DNA from: Cercospora beticola
Taxonomy: Eukaryota > Ascomycota > Dothideomycetes > Mycosphaerellales > Mycosphaerellaceae
Assembly: GCF_033473495.1 (NCBI RefSeq)
Contig: NC_088941.1
Location: 1,922,001-1,986,000, forward strand
Length of the DNA: 64,000 bases
Reading direction: 5' to 3'
The notes under the pieces are model-generated. The model was not told the DNA's origin, ran no database searches, and was given only the letters and a program-made list of their open reading frames with translations. The translations under genes were made by a program, and so were the position numbers. Positions 10,624 to 22,094 of this stretch are shown here, one piece after another; position 1 is the first letter of the stretch; every line of letters starts with the position of its first letter.

Positions 10624-12168
10624 ATGCATCTCCACGTTCTTGCGACAGTTTGGCTGATAACGCTGACGGCCGTCAGCGCTTCGCCTGAGAATGTGCTCGA
10701 GGAGCGCAATTACTGCAACAAAGATGCTTGCTTGAGAGCTGTGAGCAAGACCTAGGTAGTTATCGCCATGCTGTATGCTGAAATGTCTCATAGGTTTCGA
10801 AAGCGCGCACTGCGAAAGCCGACTGTTCGTCGTTCCTGCAGCCAACGGTGACTCCATGCCCAGTGTGAGTACCACACAAGCAACGTCTGCCAACCACAAA
10901 ATGTAGCTCACAAGGTCACGTAACAGAACTGTTTGCAAGACTATCACCAAGACAACCGCTTGCAAAACATCCACGATCACCAAGCCTTGCACTGTCACCG
11001 CCACGCGAACCGCTAAGGAGACCACTGTGGTCACGGACATCATGTACGATTCCGACCTCTGAAGCATGACGCTTGCTCAAAGACATGGGCTTCTAGCATA
11101 CTGATAGCTTCGGACAGTACCGAGCCCGTAACAATCACAACGGTAACTACCTCAACCACAACGACCACCACCGTCACGACCATTACTGGCATTCCGCTGC
11201 TCGAGAAACGTGAGCTCGAGGAACGCAATGGCTGCAAAGCGACAACCCGTAGAGCCACCAAAACTCCGCAATGCGCGGCTACGTGCAAGAACAAAGATGC
11301 ATACTCTTCTGCCTGCTCCTGTCTTGGGGTGCGAGTGCCAAAAGCAACGACTGTAAAGGCAAAGACGGTGACAACGACAAAGACTGTATTCACGACTTCG
11401 ACTCCAGTAATCACAGTTCCCGCGAAGCCCTGTGTCACAAAGAAGGCAGTAAGTGCATACACCTGGTCAAGCAGAGACAAGTTTGCTCATACTCGTCGCG
11501 CAGACCGTCGCCGAGATCAAGACTGAGGTCGACACCAAAACCATCACGTCGCCAGTTGCGACTGAGACGAAGATAATCACGGAAACAATTACAGAGGTAT
11601 GTATACCAGCGTGTGCTTGCCCTCGATGCAGCGCGTCTGCACAAGTAGCGACTGACCGCTCTACCTCTAGACCTCAACCTTCACAGAGCCTCCAACGCCA
11701 TGCACCAAATACTACGTCAGCGTGCTCGCCAATGCCTGGTGGCAGCTTTCCACAGATATCGCCAGCAGTATTCCAGGCATAGATCTCACCCCCGACCGAG
11801 ATGAAGCCTCGACCTTCGTCTTGTCTCCAATAACTCCCGACAGCCCGTCTCCTTTTGAGATTCGCACGAGCGACGGGGACGAGCCTGTCGGGATATTCCG
11901 AAACCCGAACAACCAGAATGAAGTCGCGCCACTGGGCGTAAGACCTGATGTTTTGAGATCACTCAATTGTGAGCGCGATGATCTCAACCAACTATCCTGC
12001 ATAGAGAATGGCTCGGAACCAGAGCTTATCACCCAAGTTTGTTACGTGGGAGATGGGAGGGAACAAGTGTTTGGGGGTTTTTCGAGGCAAGACAGTCCTG
12101 AGGGAGTGGAGTGCGAATGGCTTTCCATTTCCTTGGAGGAGGCGTGTGGTGTTCCTCCGTTGGGCTGA
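10624..12168 (+). CDS. Secreted Thr-rich, Cys-containing fungal protein, six exons
   Basis: I reconstruct exons 10624-10740, 10794-10864, 10927-11043, 11118-11448, 11504-11596 and 11671-12168, all phases consistent, giving 408 aa. Residues 1-19 are a signal peptide (MHLHVLATVWLITLTAVSA). Then comes a Cys motif (CNKDACLRA) of the kind that opens many ascomycete surface proteins of unknown function, long Thr/Val/Lys-rich stretches (such as TTVTTSTTTTTTVTTI) likely to be O-mannosylated, two internal dibasic sites near residue 131 (EKRELEERN), a second Cys cluster, and a C-terminal globular part of about 165 aa beginning TSTFTEPPTPCTKYYV. There is no C-terminal hydrophobic tail, so it is probably released rather than GPI-anchored. 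Function is not known; structure rests on splice consensus, and expression data could shift minor boundaries. Confidence 0.72.
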
Positions 12169-12414
12169 GTAGGAAGGACATGGTTGGGGAGAAACATTGG
12201 TGCGGGCATATGCGGCGATGCGGGACTATCGCTTTCTTTTCTCAGGTGCTACATAAGAACAGTGAATGCAGCTTCATCCTTCCTGCCTGAAACCAGAATC
12301 TTCGTTGCCACGACTGTCGCTGTACGCCACTCGATTCATGGACGCTTTACTAGGCATACTGACGTGAATATCTAGATCTATACAGTACATACTGTACAAG
12401 TCTACACGTGATCT

Positions 12415-13533
12415 CTACACTACCCCAAAATCCATCATACTCCTCGCACTATCCAACAACGCCACATCAACCGGCCTAGGCTTCCACCCCAATTCATCCC
12501 TCGCCTTCCTAAAAGACCCCGCAAGTTCCTTCCCCAAATCCGGCAAACAAACACTAACCACAGGATCAAAATACCCCGCAGCCCTCATCACAAAATTCGG
12601 CAGCGTCCTCGTCGGAATCTTCCCCGTCTTCTCCTTCGGCAACTCCTCTCTCAAAATCTCCGCCGACCGCATCACAGTTACAAAATTACACACCGCCGAT
12701 TCAGAATTCACTTCTTCCTCCGTCCCTGTAATAGCCAAATACCGCTGTCCATTCGCCTTCTCACTCTCCGTAGCCAAAACATGCAAATCCGCCACATCTC
12801 TCGCATCGACCATGCTAGTCCCATACTGCGGTACACCAGGCATCCCACCCATCAAAATCGCAATCAATTTCAAACTCGATGCGAATTCTTTACTCAATGT
12901 GGGACCATACATTGCCGTTGCATTTATTACAACCATTTCCATTTTCTCTTCATCACTACCTTCCTGAGAATTTATGAATTCCCACGCAGCTTTCTCTTGT
13001 AGTGTCTTGGATCTCACGTAGATGTGCACTTTCTCCGCTTGTCCAGATAAATCCGTCCAGTCTTCTTCCGTGAAAGGTTGAGTGTAATTCCTCTTTGAAC
13101 CGAGTCCATGCGCGATTGATGCGACGGAGCTTGTGAAAACCACCCTCTTTACGCCTGCTGTTTTTGCAGCCCGTAGGACACGCAGAGTACCATTCTTCAG
13201 AAAAGGTAATAAATCATCCTCCGTCTTCTCCTTTCCTGTCGCGATGAGGCCCGCGACGTGGAAGACGTATTTCACGCCTACGCAGGCGGCTGTCCAGGCT
13301 TCGTCGGTATCATTATTCAGATCGAGAGTGACGAAGTCTATGGCTGCGATTTGGGCGTCTGTTGCGCCGCCATGTTGGTATTTGGCTTTCGCGTCTTGGA
13401 TGCGCGAGGCGGTGCGGACGGTTGTGCGGACGGCGTAGCGGCCTGTGCGGAGGAGGGCGAGGACGCAGAAGGCGCCGAGGTGGCCGCTGCCGCCGGTAAC
13501 GAGGACGAGGTCTTTCTTGGGGGAGGAGGTCAT
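12415..13533 (-). CDS. NAD(P)-dependent epimerase/dehydratase family, dihydroflavonol-4-reductase-like
   Basis: Single exon, 372 aa from the ATG at 13533; an upstream extension in frame to 13674 has no Met close to the fold and is rejected. Residues 10-16 form the Rossmann glycine motif (VTGGSGHLG), the extended-SDR Ser is in VVFTSSVAS, and the catalytic pair is in YVRSK. The C-terminal part (GWKPRPVDVALLDSARSMMD) is typical of the 3beta-HSD/DFR group. Relatives reduce ketones or aldehydes with NADPH, including methylglyoxal-reductase-type enzymes (GRE2) and secondary-metabolite reductases. Nothing in the neighbourhood suggests a biosynthetic cluster, so a housekeeping aldehyde/ketone reductase is as likely. 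Cytosolic: no targeting signal. Confidence 0.88.
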   Translation of the reverse strand: MTSSPKKDLVLVTGGSGHLGAFCVLALLRTGRYAVRTTVRTASRIQDAKAKYQHGGATDAQIAAIDFVTLDLNNDTDEAWTAACVGVKYVFHVAGLIATGKEKTEDDLLPFLKNGTLRVLRAAKTAGVKRVVFTSSVASIAHGLGSKRNYTQPFTEEDWTDLSGQAEKVHIYVRSKTLQEKAAWEFINSQEGSDEEKMEMVVINATAMYGPTLSKEFASSLKLIAILMGGMPGVPQYGTSMVDARDVADLHVLATESEKANGQRYLAITGTEEEVNSESAVCNFVTVMRSAEILREELPKEKTGKIPTRTLPNFVMRAAGYFDPVVSVCLPDLGKELAGSFRKARDELGWKPRPVDVALLDSARSMMDFGVV

Positions 13534-14040
13534 GGTGGTAATGGCTGCAGTCCAATGGGTTGAGGTTACGCGTGGAGACAGTCGTGGGTAACATGGATAA
13601 ACCTTTAGGCTAGTGAAGGGGTCTTTGCTTCGAATATGATCTGCACATTGACTACAGTACTGTGATTTCTGCAAGTTCTGCTATCCAACAGCAAAAGGGG
13701 AGCTTGAAGAAAGTTCACAATGTGGATGAACCAGTATTTGTTTCGTGGAAACCAGCTTTACATTTGTGGGCAGGCAAAGTCTGAAAAGCTATCTTGGCAG
13801 ATGAATACATGAACTGCCAGCGTAAGGCCGAACTTGCAAGCTCCGTGGTTCTGTCACAGTCTCCAAACAAGACAACGAATGCGAAGTAACAACATGCGCC
13901 CTCCAGAAGTTTCGACCATTCGCTATGCCTTCGCAATGCAACCTTGCCACCAAGTTGATTGCTCCACTCTCCACCATGGCGAAGCCAAAGTAGAACTCAG
14001 TCAAACATGTCTGTAGTATTTATCAATTCGCATCGCCATT
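13534..14040. other. Intergenic
   Basis: Promoter of the reductase gene and 3' region of the next minus-strand gene. No supportable feature. Confidence 0.45.
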
Positions 14041-15015
14041 TCAATACCCTGCATTTTCCTGGCCACGTTTGATTCTCTCTTTGATCATGACTGGGTCATC
14101 ATCCTTGAGCCGAGTCACCATTCTCAACTCCAGCCACCTCGTGTACCGCCCATGGCGCCCGAGCTGCTTCCAGCCCCTTTTCTCCATGCCGAGACGAGCA
14201 GAGAACAAGAGGTCAGCGACAGTGAAACCATGTTCGCGTCTGGGAGATGAAGCAGATCTGGTGTCAGAAAAGGGAGAGTCATGATCTGTCTGACAGAAGT
14301 AGATGGACATCTCCCTCACTGGAGGTTGACAGATCAGCATTCGAAGGCAGCGCTCGCCGACTTCTGTAGGCATGCTGTCAATGCGGCCTGTGACGTACAC
14401 ATGGTTCGACGAGTATGGGAGAGGAGGCGGAGGATGAGCACGTCCGTGACCCCCAACGCACAATTGGATGCCGCAGATAGGTCCCATAACGGTATTGGGA
14501 CGTCTAGTTTGCGGTCGAAGGAGCGTCAATGGCGGGCCGATGTCCATTGCACCTGTTGCGAAAGGAGAGTGAAAGTGCGATTGCTCATCCGGTTGTAGGC
14601 CTAGGATCTTCTGGATAGAGGAAGATCCGTTGATTACATTTCGAAACAACATATTCGTCTGCTGGGCAGCGAGCAAGTCGGGTCCTTTGAGATTGGATAA
14701 AATGTTCTCGAGGAGTTCTGGAATGTTGAAAACTGCCTTCGCCGCGGGTCCTTCGCTGGGATGAAAGCGGGGTGGGCATGAGGTCCTTAGCTGCGAGACG
14801 AAACGGTCCAGTGTATGGGCAGCATTTATGGCTTCATTGATTGTGCTCTGCACGTCAGACTTGGGCACTGTATCGTCAGTCTTGCGTAGAGTGTCTAGAT
14901 GTTGCTGGAGAGACGTGTTATCATTGAACAAGGCTTGGACACTTTCCCAAGGCACAATGACCAATCGCCCCTTGTTTCTGACATCCTTGAATTGGAGATG
15001 AAGGTGTGAAGACAT
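14041..15015 (-). CDS. F-box-like protein of the Dothideomycete expanded family
   Basis: The conserved part starts at the ATG at 15015 (324 aa); the frame stays open to 15411, but the extra 132 residues look like translated leader. Around residues 90-135 the sequence AVFNIPELLENILSNL then LLAAQQTNMLFRNVI then GSSSIQKILGL is the F-box-like pattern (IPELLE-x-IL ... R-x-F-x-x-x-I ... S-x-x-I/L-Q-x-L-L) found in large numbers in Mycosphaerellales genomes. The remainder, ending in a basic tail, is of unknown function. Likely role is substrate selection for ubiquitin ligase, by analogy only. No intron is required. Confidence 0.78.
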   Translation of the reverse strand: MSSHLHLQFKDVRNKGRLVIVPWESVQALFNDNTSLQQHLDTLRKTDDTVPKSDVQSTINEAINAAHTLDRFVSQLRTSCPPRFHPSEGPAAKAVFNIPELLENILSNLKGPDLLAAQQTNMLFRNVINGSSSIQKILGLQPDEQSHFHSPFATGAMDIGPPLTLLRPQTRRPNTVMGPICGIQLCVGGHGRAHPPPPLPYSSNHVYVTGRIDSMPTEVGERCLRMLICQPPVREMSIYFCQTDHDSPFSDTRSASSPRREHGFTVADLLFSARLGMEKRGWKQLGRHGRYTRWLELRMVTRLKDDDPVMIKERIKRGQENAGY

Positions 15016-16457
15016 GTTCGCTCGGATCGTGTATTGTGGTACGGGCGCCTCGAAAACCGAAGGCGAGCTCGTCGTGTGGAAAATCGGCCGAAACGCAAGA
15101 ATTGGTCTGTGAAGCAGCTGAAAAAGAAACTGGGCATTATCAATGTAGAAAGCCTGCTTGCGCTTGAATGTTTGTGGCAAAGGCCAAGGCAGGTCATGTT
15201 GTTTATTACTGTGTGAAATGTGAATCGCAGCAATCAATACCTTGGAGACACAGTCGCGTCGACCACCTAGACATGATGAGATGTATGAAAGCCATCCGAG
15301 CAGAAAATTCATGCTTGATAGAATCATCAGTCTAAATTGCGACCTTGCCACGAAGTCGTGCGTCGGATCCCCCATCAGACCCATGAAGCCTCTTGGCAAG
15401 ATGACTCTCACGCCAGCGAGGGCAGCTTGACTTCAGTGTGGCAAATCTCCATATCAAGCTCATGGTTCCACAGCAGTTCGGTCCGCTGCATGTGTGCGCG
15501 CAGTGACGTCGCGTTGCCAGGATGAGGGCCAGGAACAGCGCGATGTCGTTTTTCTGGTGGTCACCAGGTGCATATGATGAGGTTGGCTGTCATGCTCATG
15601 TGGCGATGTCAATGCAACGTGCTCTACAGCTCGACAGACGAGGCACATGAGGTGCACGAGTGTCGTGTCCAATGATGGGCAGGAGGATCAGCCGCAATCT
15701 ACGACGTGTTTCATGCATCTGGTGCAGCTCAACTTGCGCTTCGGCAGTAGATGGAGATCCGGCGATAAGACCTGTCCAGCAATATCGCGTGCAGGCCAAT
15801 CTCGACAAGGCGAAAAAGGTGGGAGAGTGTCAGTTTCCAGCACGGTGAAAATCAGTCGCCGCCAAATGAGCGCGGTGTCGTGGTGTCTGATGGGGCGAGT
15901 CGGTGGGGAGGCAAAAGTTGGACGATTGGCGGAGGATGGGTGCAATGCGGCTCTGTGTGTTGCCGGGCGGAGAGCTGCAGCCAAGCCTTTGCTTGTTGTT
16001 TGGTGAGGTGCTTTCCTGCCGCCCACGCAAACAACATCCGCCGCCCGCTGCACTGCGCTTCTGTGAATAGCATCTGCAGTGCTGGCCAGTCCTGCTTTCT
16101 CCTCATTCTCCCCTCGCATTGTCGACCGTTGCGGAGGTGGTGCATGTATTAAAACGGCGTCCGTTTCCCCTCCGAGGCGCCGGTGAGTTTGCGGCAGAAC
16201 TTCACGCATCCTGGTCCAGGGGCCACCGACGGACTGCGACTTGAGCGACAGGGATTGGGAGACATTCGAGAACAAACCTCCATTCCACCGCTGCCTGTCT
16301 CCATCACCCAGCCATCACCACTGCGAACCCTCACAGCAACCACCCGCCCACTCGCTGACCGTCCCTGCGCACAACCTCCGCTGCCCGCGCTCGCTGTCGA
16401 CTGTCGCTACCGCAAGGCCACCGCGCCGTTTCCACCGCACTCCCTTCGCGACCCATC
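15016..16457. other. Intergenic, divergent promoter region of F-box-like gene and SMI1
   Basis: About 1.4 kb. From about 16,260 the sequence becomes C-rich (CCACC/CACTCC runs), as in 5' leaders of constitutively expressed fungal genes. Frames here overlap on both strands without family resemblance. Confidence 0.5.
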
Positions 16458-18184
16458 ATGGCTGGCGCGTACGTTGCTCCCCCAAAATCTCTTCGTATTA
16501 CCCCAAAGCTAGACTCCCTCGTGCCAAGCATACCGTCAATCGTCACAGAGCCCTACTGACAATGCTGCAACACAGTCTGGCCTCGCAATGGCGCGCATTC
16601 TGGCATACCATGACCTCTCCTGACCGCCACGCCGGCCCTGACACCCCCTTCGGACGCGGCCACGTTCCCGTCTCGCAATCGCGGAGTGCCCTCACATCCT
16701 CACGAAACACAAGTGCTTTGGAGTCAAGAACGGATCTCGATCTGGAAGCCGGTCATGGCTTCGTCAACAGCACTACCAGCACTCCCGCCTCGCCCTCTTC
16801 ACGCAACAGTCTCTCACGGCGAGGTTCAGCGCAGAATGGCAAGATGCCCGAGGTGGGCACAGGGGAGATCCAGATGCAGGCGTTCAGCGACGGCCTGCCT
16901 CCTCCACCACCGGTCAGCCACTCCTGGAAGCGCATTGACCGCTGGCTGGAGGACAATTATGAAGAGCTGTGGGAGAACTTGGGCATGGGAGCAACCGTGA
17001 ACGACGTTAATATGTTGGAGCAAGAGCTCGACTGCACATTGCCACAGGAAGTGAGAGAATCACTGCAAATCCACGACGGACAGGAGCGAGGAGGCTTGCC
17101 CACAGGTGTTGTCTTCGGGTGCATGCTCATGGATATCGAAGAAATCATCCAGGAGTGGCAGCAGTGGCGCACAGTGAACGAGGCATACTTGAGCGACCAG
17201 CATTCGTACGAAATTCCTCAGGCGCCATTAAAGGCATTTGCCGGGTCATCCTCGTCCGCGGTTCCGGTCGCGCAGCCACAGCAACCCGGCAACACAAAAT
17301 GGCGACAGGAGCTGCTGGACAAGCAGGACTCGCAGCCTCCTGGCGCGATTCAGAAGGTCTATGCCCACCCGGCATGGATTCCATTGGCGCGAGACTGGGG
17401 AGGCAACAACATTGCCATTGATCTGGCTCCAGGACCTGCAGGCAGGTGGGGTCAAGTCATCCTGATGGGACGCGACTACGACTGCAAATACGTCGTCTCG
17501 AGATCGTGGTCTGCTTTCCTCGCCACTCTGGCCGACGATATGCACACCGACAAGTGGTTCATTGACGAGGACACGAAAGAGCTCAAGTTGAGAGAGTTTC
17601 CCAAACAAGGCGTGGAGCCTGCCTACATTGATATTCTACGATGGAGATCAGATCAAAAGTACGGCAGAAGGCCTCCGAAGAAGCGACCTTTGCGCATCAA
17701 CAGCAACGTTTCACCAAGCATGAATGGATTCTCTCCTTACGGCTCACCCACCAAAGAGGACCGCGGCCGATCACCACAACGTTTCGCGAACGGAAAGGCG
17801 CCAATGCACAACTCAAGTCCTCGAGGTCACGGAGGAGTTGGCAGTCCACTTGCACGCGTCACAGAGGAGAGCTCGCCAATCCACACTACCTCGCAGCCTT
17901 TGTCGATTGACACGTCTATCGATACCAAGTCGACGGAAAAGCTCATCTCTGCTATTGACACGCCAAGACTAGACAAGGGCAAAGACAAGGCAGACAGCCC
18001 AACACTTCCCAACGGCGAGATCGAGGACAGACGAAGCAGCCAACCTCTGACGCGAAGCCGACTCGGTAGCAGCATGATGAGCAACAGCGACGACGAAGAG
18101 AAGGAGAACGTCAAGCCTCCCAAGGATTCCGGCATCGCCAGCATAGCTTCAGTGGAAGACGAGATGAAGGAAGTCAAGATCTAG
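16458..18184 (+). CDS. SMI1: Cell-wall assembly regulator KNR4/SMI1 homolog
   Basis: Exon 1 is only 11 nt (16458-16468, ATGGCTGGCGC), followed by a 107-nt intron (donor GTACGT, CTGAC near the 3' end) and exon 2 16576-18184; total 539 aa beginning MAGALASQWRAFWHTM. An alternative is a start at 16562 without the intron, which changes only the first five residues. The N-terminal motif WHTMTSPDRHA, the SMI1/KNR4 domain (about residues 125-370: SWKRIDRWLEDNYEELWENL ... DGQERGGLPTGVVFG ... WIPLARDWGGNNIAIDL ... WGQVILMGRDYDCKYVVS) and the long disordered Ser/Pro-rich C-terminus match filamentous-fungal orthologues. KNR4/SMI1 links the cell-integrity MAPK pathway and calcineurin to beta-1,3-glucan and chitin synthesis. 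Confidence 0.93.
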
Positions 18185-20168
18185 ATGCGCGATGCTTCTG
18201 AAGTCAGCTGCTACCAGACGAGATTCGCGAACGAAAAGAGGTGCATTTGTGTTGTTGATTGAGCGTTGTTTTTGTGGCTTTTTGTCGATGGGACAAGGGT
18301 GCGAGCATCGCATAGTAAGGCGTTGGCGGAGTTGTTGTTCTTTCACAGCCTCCGGTCAGTCACGGATGACCGTCCTAAGTGGACGAAAGCGAGCGGTCCG
18401 AGACGACACACAATAACAGATGCGAAAAAGAATTTACGGCAGTAGAAGCAGTTCTTCTCTTTACTTATTAGTAGTATCGAAGTGGACGTGCTGGCGAGCC
18501 AGGAGCTCGTAGGCTCGCTCCTCTTCAAAGGAGCCAGGCAAGTCAAGTCGAGAGAGATGGGAAGTCATGAGGCAGCATATGTATAGTAAAGCCTTTTTAC
18601 TCGAATGAGAACGGATTCCAACACCGCCTGTCGTCACTTTGCGATAGCTACATGTACACGATTCGGCGCGTTCTTTCCGATGGGAATGTTCTGTTCGGCA
18701 GGAATGCCAGGCACCATTGGCAGCAGCGATGCAATCACGAAGGGGAAAAAAGAAAGAGAGGCAGGGAAGGCATCACCTGGCTGGCTCCTTCTCTATACGG
18801 CATCGCTACTGCTATCGATTCATTTATGACCAGTGTTCTTCCCTTGAAGCTCAACAAGCTCGCTGATCATACATGTACATTGTTTCGTTGACAGACAGTA
18901 GTTGCCATCGTCAACTCGGACAGACCAAGAACTCCAGATGTTTGTCAGTAACAGCACCGACTCTGAGACAGGAGGCAAGGCGAGCAAGGCGCCAAAAAGC
19001 TCATATATCACAAGAACTCTTCCTATTCGAATTATTACGTACGTTCGTACCTCTTTTCATCTCACTCAGCGATCACTTCCTGTTTACCAAGCAACCGACC
19101 AACCTCCCCTGGTGCCGTGATCATTCCAAAACTGCGCAGCCGTGTCTTCCTCGTCCAATCATCACCCATCAATCACCTCGCACGACAAAACACATAACGC
19201 ACGCACAGAAAACAAACAGCAATCAAAGCCAAGCAAGCACCGAAGTAAAGCACAACAAAAACAGGCATCACCAAGCTCTCGTTAATACATCATATCATGA
19301 AGTGAAGAAGATGTAAACAAGCGGAGCAACAACAACGCAGAAACATGGCATACACAACCCATTATCTTCTTTCTCTCATTCGTTCTTCCCATTCCCTGTC
19401 TCTCTTCCGCGCAAGATAGTCTTTTGTTGTCCAAGATTTGCTGGTCGTGCAGAAGAGCTGACCAGCAAGAGGGGTATTTCGTGTTCCGGGTACTGTGAGT
19501 GAAAGGAAAGCAACTCGGTCGCCCACTTCCTGCTCATCCGCCCCCTTTCCAAAGTCTGCGTTGCCGAAAAATCAAAAAAACTCCTCATTACGCCAAAATG
19601 TGTATTCTTTCCCATGTCACTAGAAATGCCAACATCTCTGCATCTTCATCTTCTTCTCGTCCTCCAATGGTGGTAAGTGTGTGTGCAAAAAAAAAACAAC
19701 AGAAAAATTTCAGAAACACAACCAGCCGTTTTCCAGTTTGATTACCCAGTTATAGTTGCATTCCGATTTGCCTTCCTTCTTTCCATTCCATGCAGAAGAG
19801 TGTGTTGGTGTTCAATGCAGTAGTAGTGGGGAGATCGTTATACGGTCATTTGTGGGGGTTGGTTGTTGCAAGTTATGGTTCTTTGGTATCGGTCGTATCG
19901 GTGGGCAGCGAGCTCCTTGATATCTTTCTCTTCTCTACTTTTTGGTGTTCATTCTCGTATCGATCGTTGCGATCATAAAGGGTTTTGTCGTCATCGTGTT
20001 GTCAGAGCGGTCATCGACACATGGTAGTTGCTGTCGATTCGCTGATGATGCTAGTCATGCTTTCGTAAGTCATGCTTTCGTTGTCAGTGTTGGGCGATGA
20101 GTAGATCAGCTCCCAACACTGAGCACATAGGGTAAGGACAGTGATCGCGAGACGTCGTTCAAGCAGCT
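18185..20168. other. Intergenic, convergent 3' regions
   Basis: Two kilobases between the stop codons of SMI1 (+) and the RRM/R3H gene (-). It contains A-rich and T-rich stretches (e.g. around 19,680-19,720) and a short direct repeat, AGTCATGCTTTCGT twice at about 20,052-20,081. No gene is supportable; long 3' UTRs are the likely content. Confidence 0.5.
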
Positions 20169-22094
20169 CTAGTGCTCCACCGTGATCTCGGCGGCACTGC
20201 TCTGTTGGGAGAGTTCGTCACTGTTGCGTTGCACGTGACCATTCTGTCTGCGAGGGAAGCCGGCGCCACGCTCTGGGAGAGGGCCGCGCGGCTGACGTTC
20301 GGGACCATTCTGCTGCATGGCGCTGCGAGATTGAGAGCGGTCGTCGTAATTAGTGCTGAAAGAACGGTTGCTTCCGATGGGTCCTGGGTTGCCGCTCTCC
20401 CATGATGGGAAGCCGCGAAGGCCGCGTGGACTGCCGCCAAAGCCACCTCCTATAGTCATGTTTCCAAGACCATTGATCAAGCCAGTGGTGTCACCACGGT
20501 CGGCAAGGCCAGAAGTTGGGGTCATGAGAGTTGGTGTGTTGGACTGGCCGGTCTCTCTGCCAAAGTCCTGTTGAAGTCGTTGCACATTGTTGCTGAGGGC
20601 AGCTGGAAAGCTGGCAGTAGATGGTACGGGAGATGGTGTGTATGAGCGAAGATCAGCGAAGGACTTGGCGGAACGCAGGTTGGCACCAGGATTGAGGCCG
20701 TTGGGAGTGTCGTGATAGCCCAAGTAGCCGGATCCTTGGTGTCGTAGATTTTGAGCGTAGTAGCCTTCATTTGCACGCACATCACTGAAGTCTGTTGTGG
20801 CCGCTCGGTTCAGCTGGCGGCGCTGCTCAGTCTGAAGATGGGAGAGTTGCGGCATAGGCGGGCTGAGTCGCTGACGGCCTTCCTTGAACACGTGAACTGC
20901 TCTCCGGTCGGCTTCGCCTTTGGAAACATGGCCGAGTCCCATGTGGTGGGCGAGGGTGTGTACGACTCGTCGTTCGGGAGGCGAAAGGGTGGGGGCGAAC
21001 ACCATGAGATCGCGGCTTTGGTCCTCCTTGAACAAGAGGAGCTTCGTGTAGTACTGGAGGGTCATAGGATCGTTCAAGTCAACTTCAGCGCCAGTGTTCG
21101 GGTCAGGATAAGCCGTGGCGGGGAAGCCAGGTCCAATCTTTTGACGAGCAGACACTGGTGAGGGCGATCCGGCATTGATAATGCGCGAAGACAATGACGA
21201 TGCAGAGGCTTGAGTCTGCAAGGTACCGCCTGCCATCGGACGGTGCTGCTCCTCGAGCTGGCCTCTGCGCTCTCTCTTCTCGCGCTCGATGCGTTCCCGC
21301 TCTGCCGCGGGCAGCATTTTCTTGTACTCCACTCGCAATTTTCGCCCGTTCAACTCAAAGTGGTTCATTGCGTCAATCACTGTTGCCGTCTCGTCGGGGT
21401 TGGTGAAATTGGCGAAAGCAAGACCTCGGAAGACGCCGTTGTCGAAGTGGTAGTTAAACGCATACGGCAAGGGCAGACCCATTTCGGTCATGATGGTCAC
21501 GAGTTGCTCCTTCTTGACAGCGAAGGGGATATTCTTGATCACGATTGCGGTTGGGATGAGCTCCTCATCGGGCTCAGAATGCATATCGTGTCGACCCATT
21601 TGCCCGCCATATCCTCCAAGTCCTGGACCGGCGTATTGACTCATGGGCATTTGTTGTTGGTCCATCCAGGCCTAGAAGCGGAAGTCAGCATGTGCACGGC
21701 GCAGCCTACATTTAAATTCTCCTTCATAACGTACAGAAGGCAGACCGGAGCGACCGCCCCGCGAAGGAGGCTTGCGCAGACTGGAAGCACCAAGCCCATT
21801 CAGCGTGTTGTTCTGGCCGAAGGCGCCGGCGTTCCACGACTGGCCGCCCATGTCATATCCGCCATTTCCGTAGCCGCCTACAGTCGCGTTGCGCATGTCG
21901 CTGGGGTTGAATCGTGGGTTTCCGTTGAAGGTCTGCGCGTGATCTTCGGCGGTGTAGAGGCCGGAGGGGAGGTGGCCATAGGCTTCAAACTGCTGGCGCG
22001 AGTTTTGCCGGTGCAGAGAATTTTGCCGGGCAGAGGTGGGTGAGCGGTTCGCCGGGTTGTCGTAGTACATGTCGGCGAACTGTTGATGCTGCAT
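20169..22094 (-). CDS. RRM + R3H RNA-binding protein, Pin4/Cip2-like
   Basis: Exon 1 22094-21735 and exon 2 21671-20169 give 620 aa; the intron has donor GTACGT, a TGCTGAC branch point and acceptor CTAG. The N-terminal 120 residues are Asn/Gly/Gln-rich and disordered. An RRM follows at about 161-238, with RNP2 IVIKNI and RNP1-like GLAFANF. A helical RERIEREKRERR stretch and then an R3H domain at about 320-383 (PERRVVHTLAHHMGLGH, with the R-x3-H motif) come next, then a long Ser/Asn/Gly-rich tail. This order matches S. cerevisiae Pin4/Mdt1 and S. pombe Cip1/Cip2, RNA-binding proteins of the DNA-damage and stress responses. An extra upstream exon is possible because the leader is long. Confidence 0.88.

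Noticed and set aside
15412..15900. Several 60-200-codon frames on both strands upstream of SMI1
   Set aside because: They overlap each other, lack motifs, and sit in a divergent promoter region.
20041..20125. TGATGA followed ~75 nt later by CTGA, resembling box C/D of a snoRNA
   Set aside because: Box C lacks the leading purine, no terminal stem pairs, and the segment lies in a likely 3' UTR.
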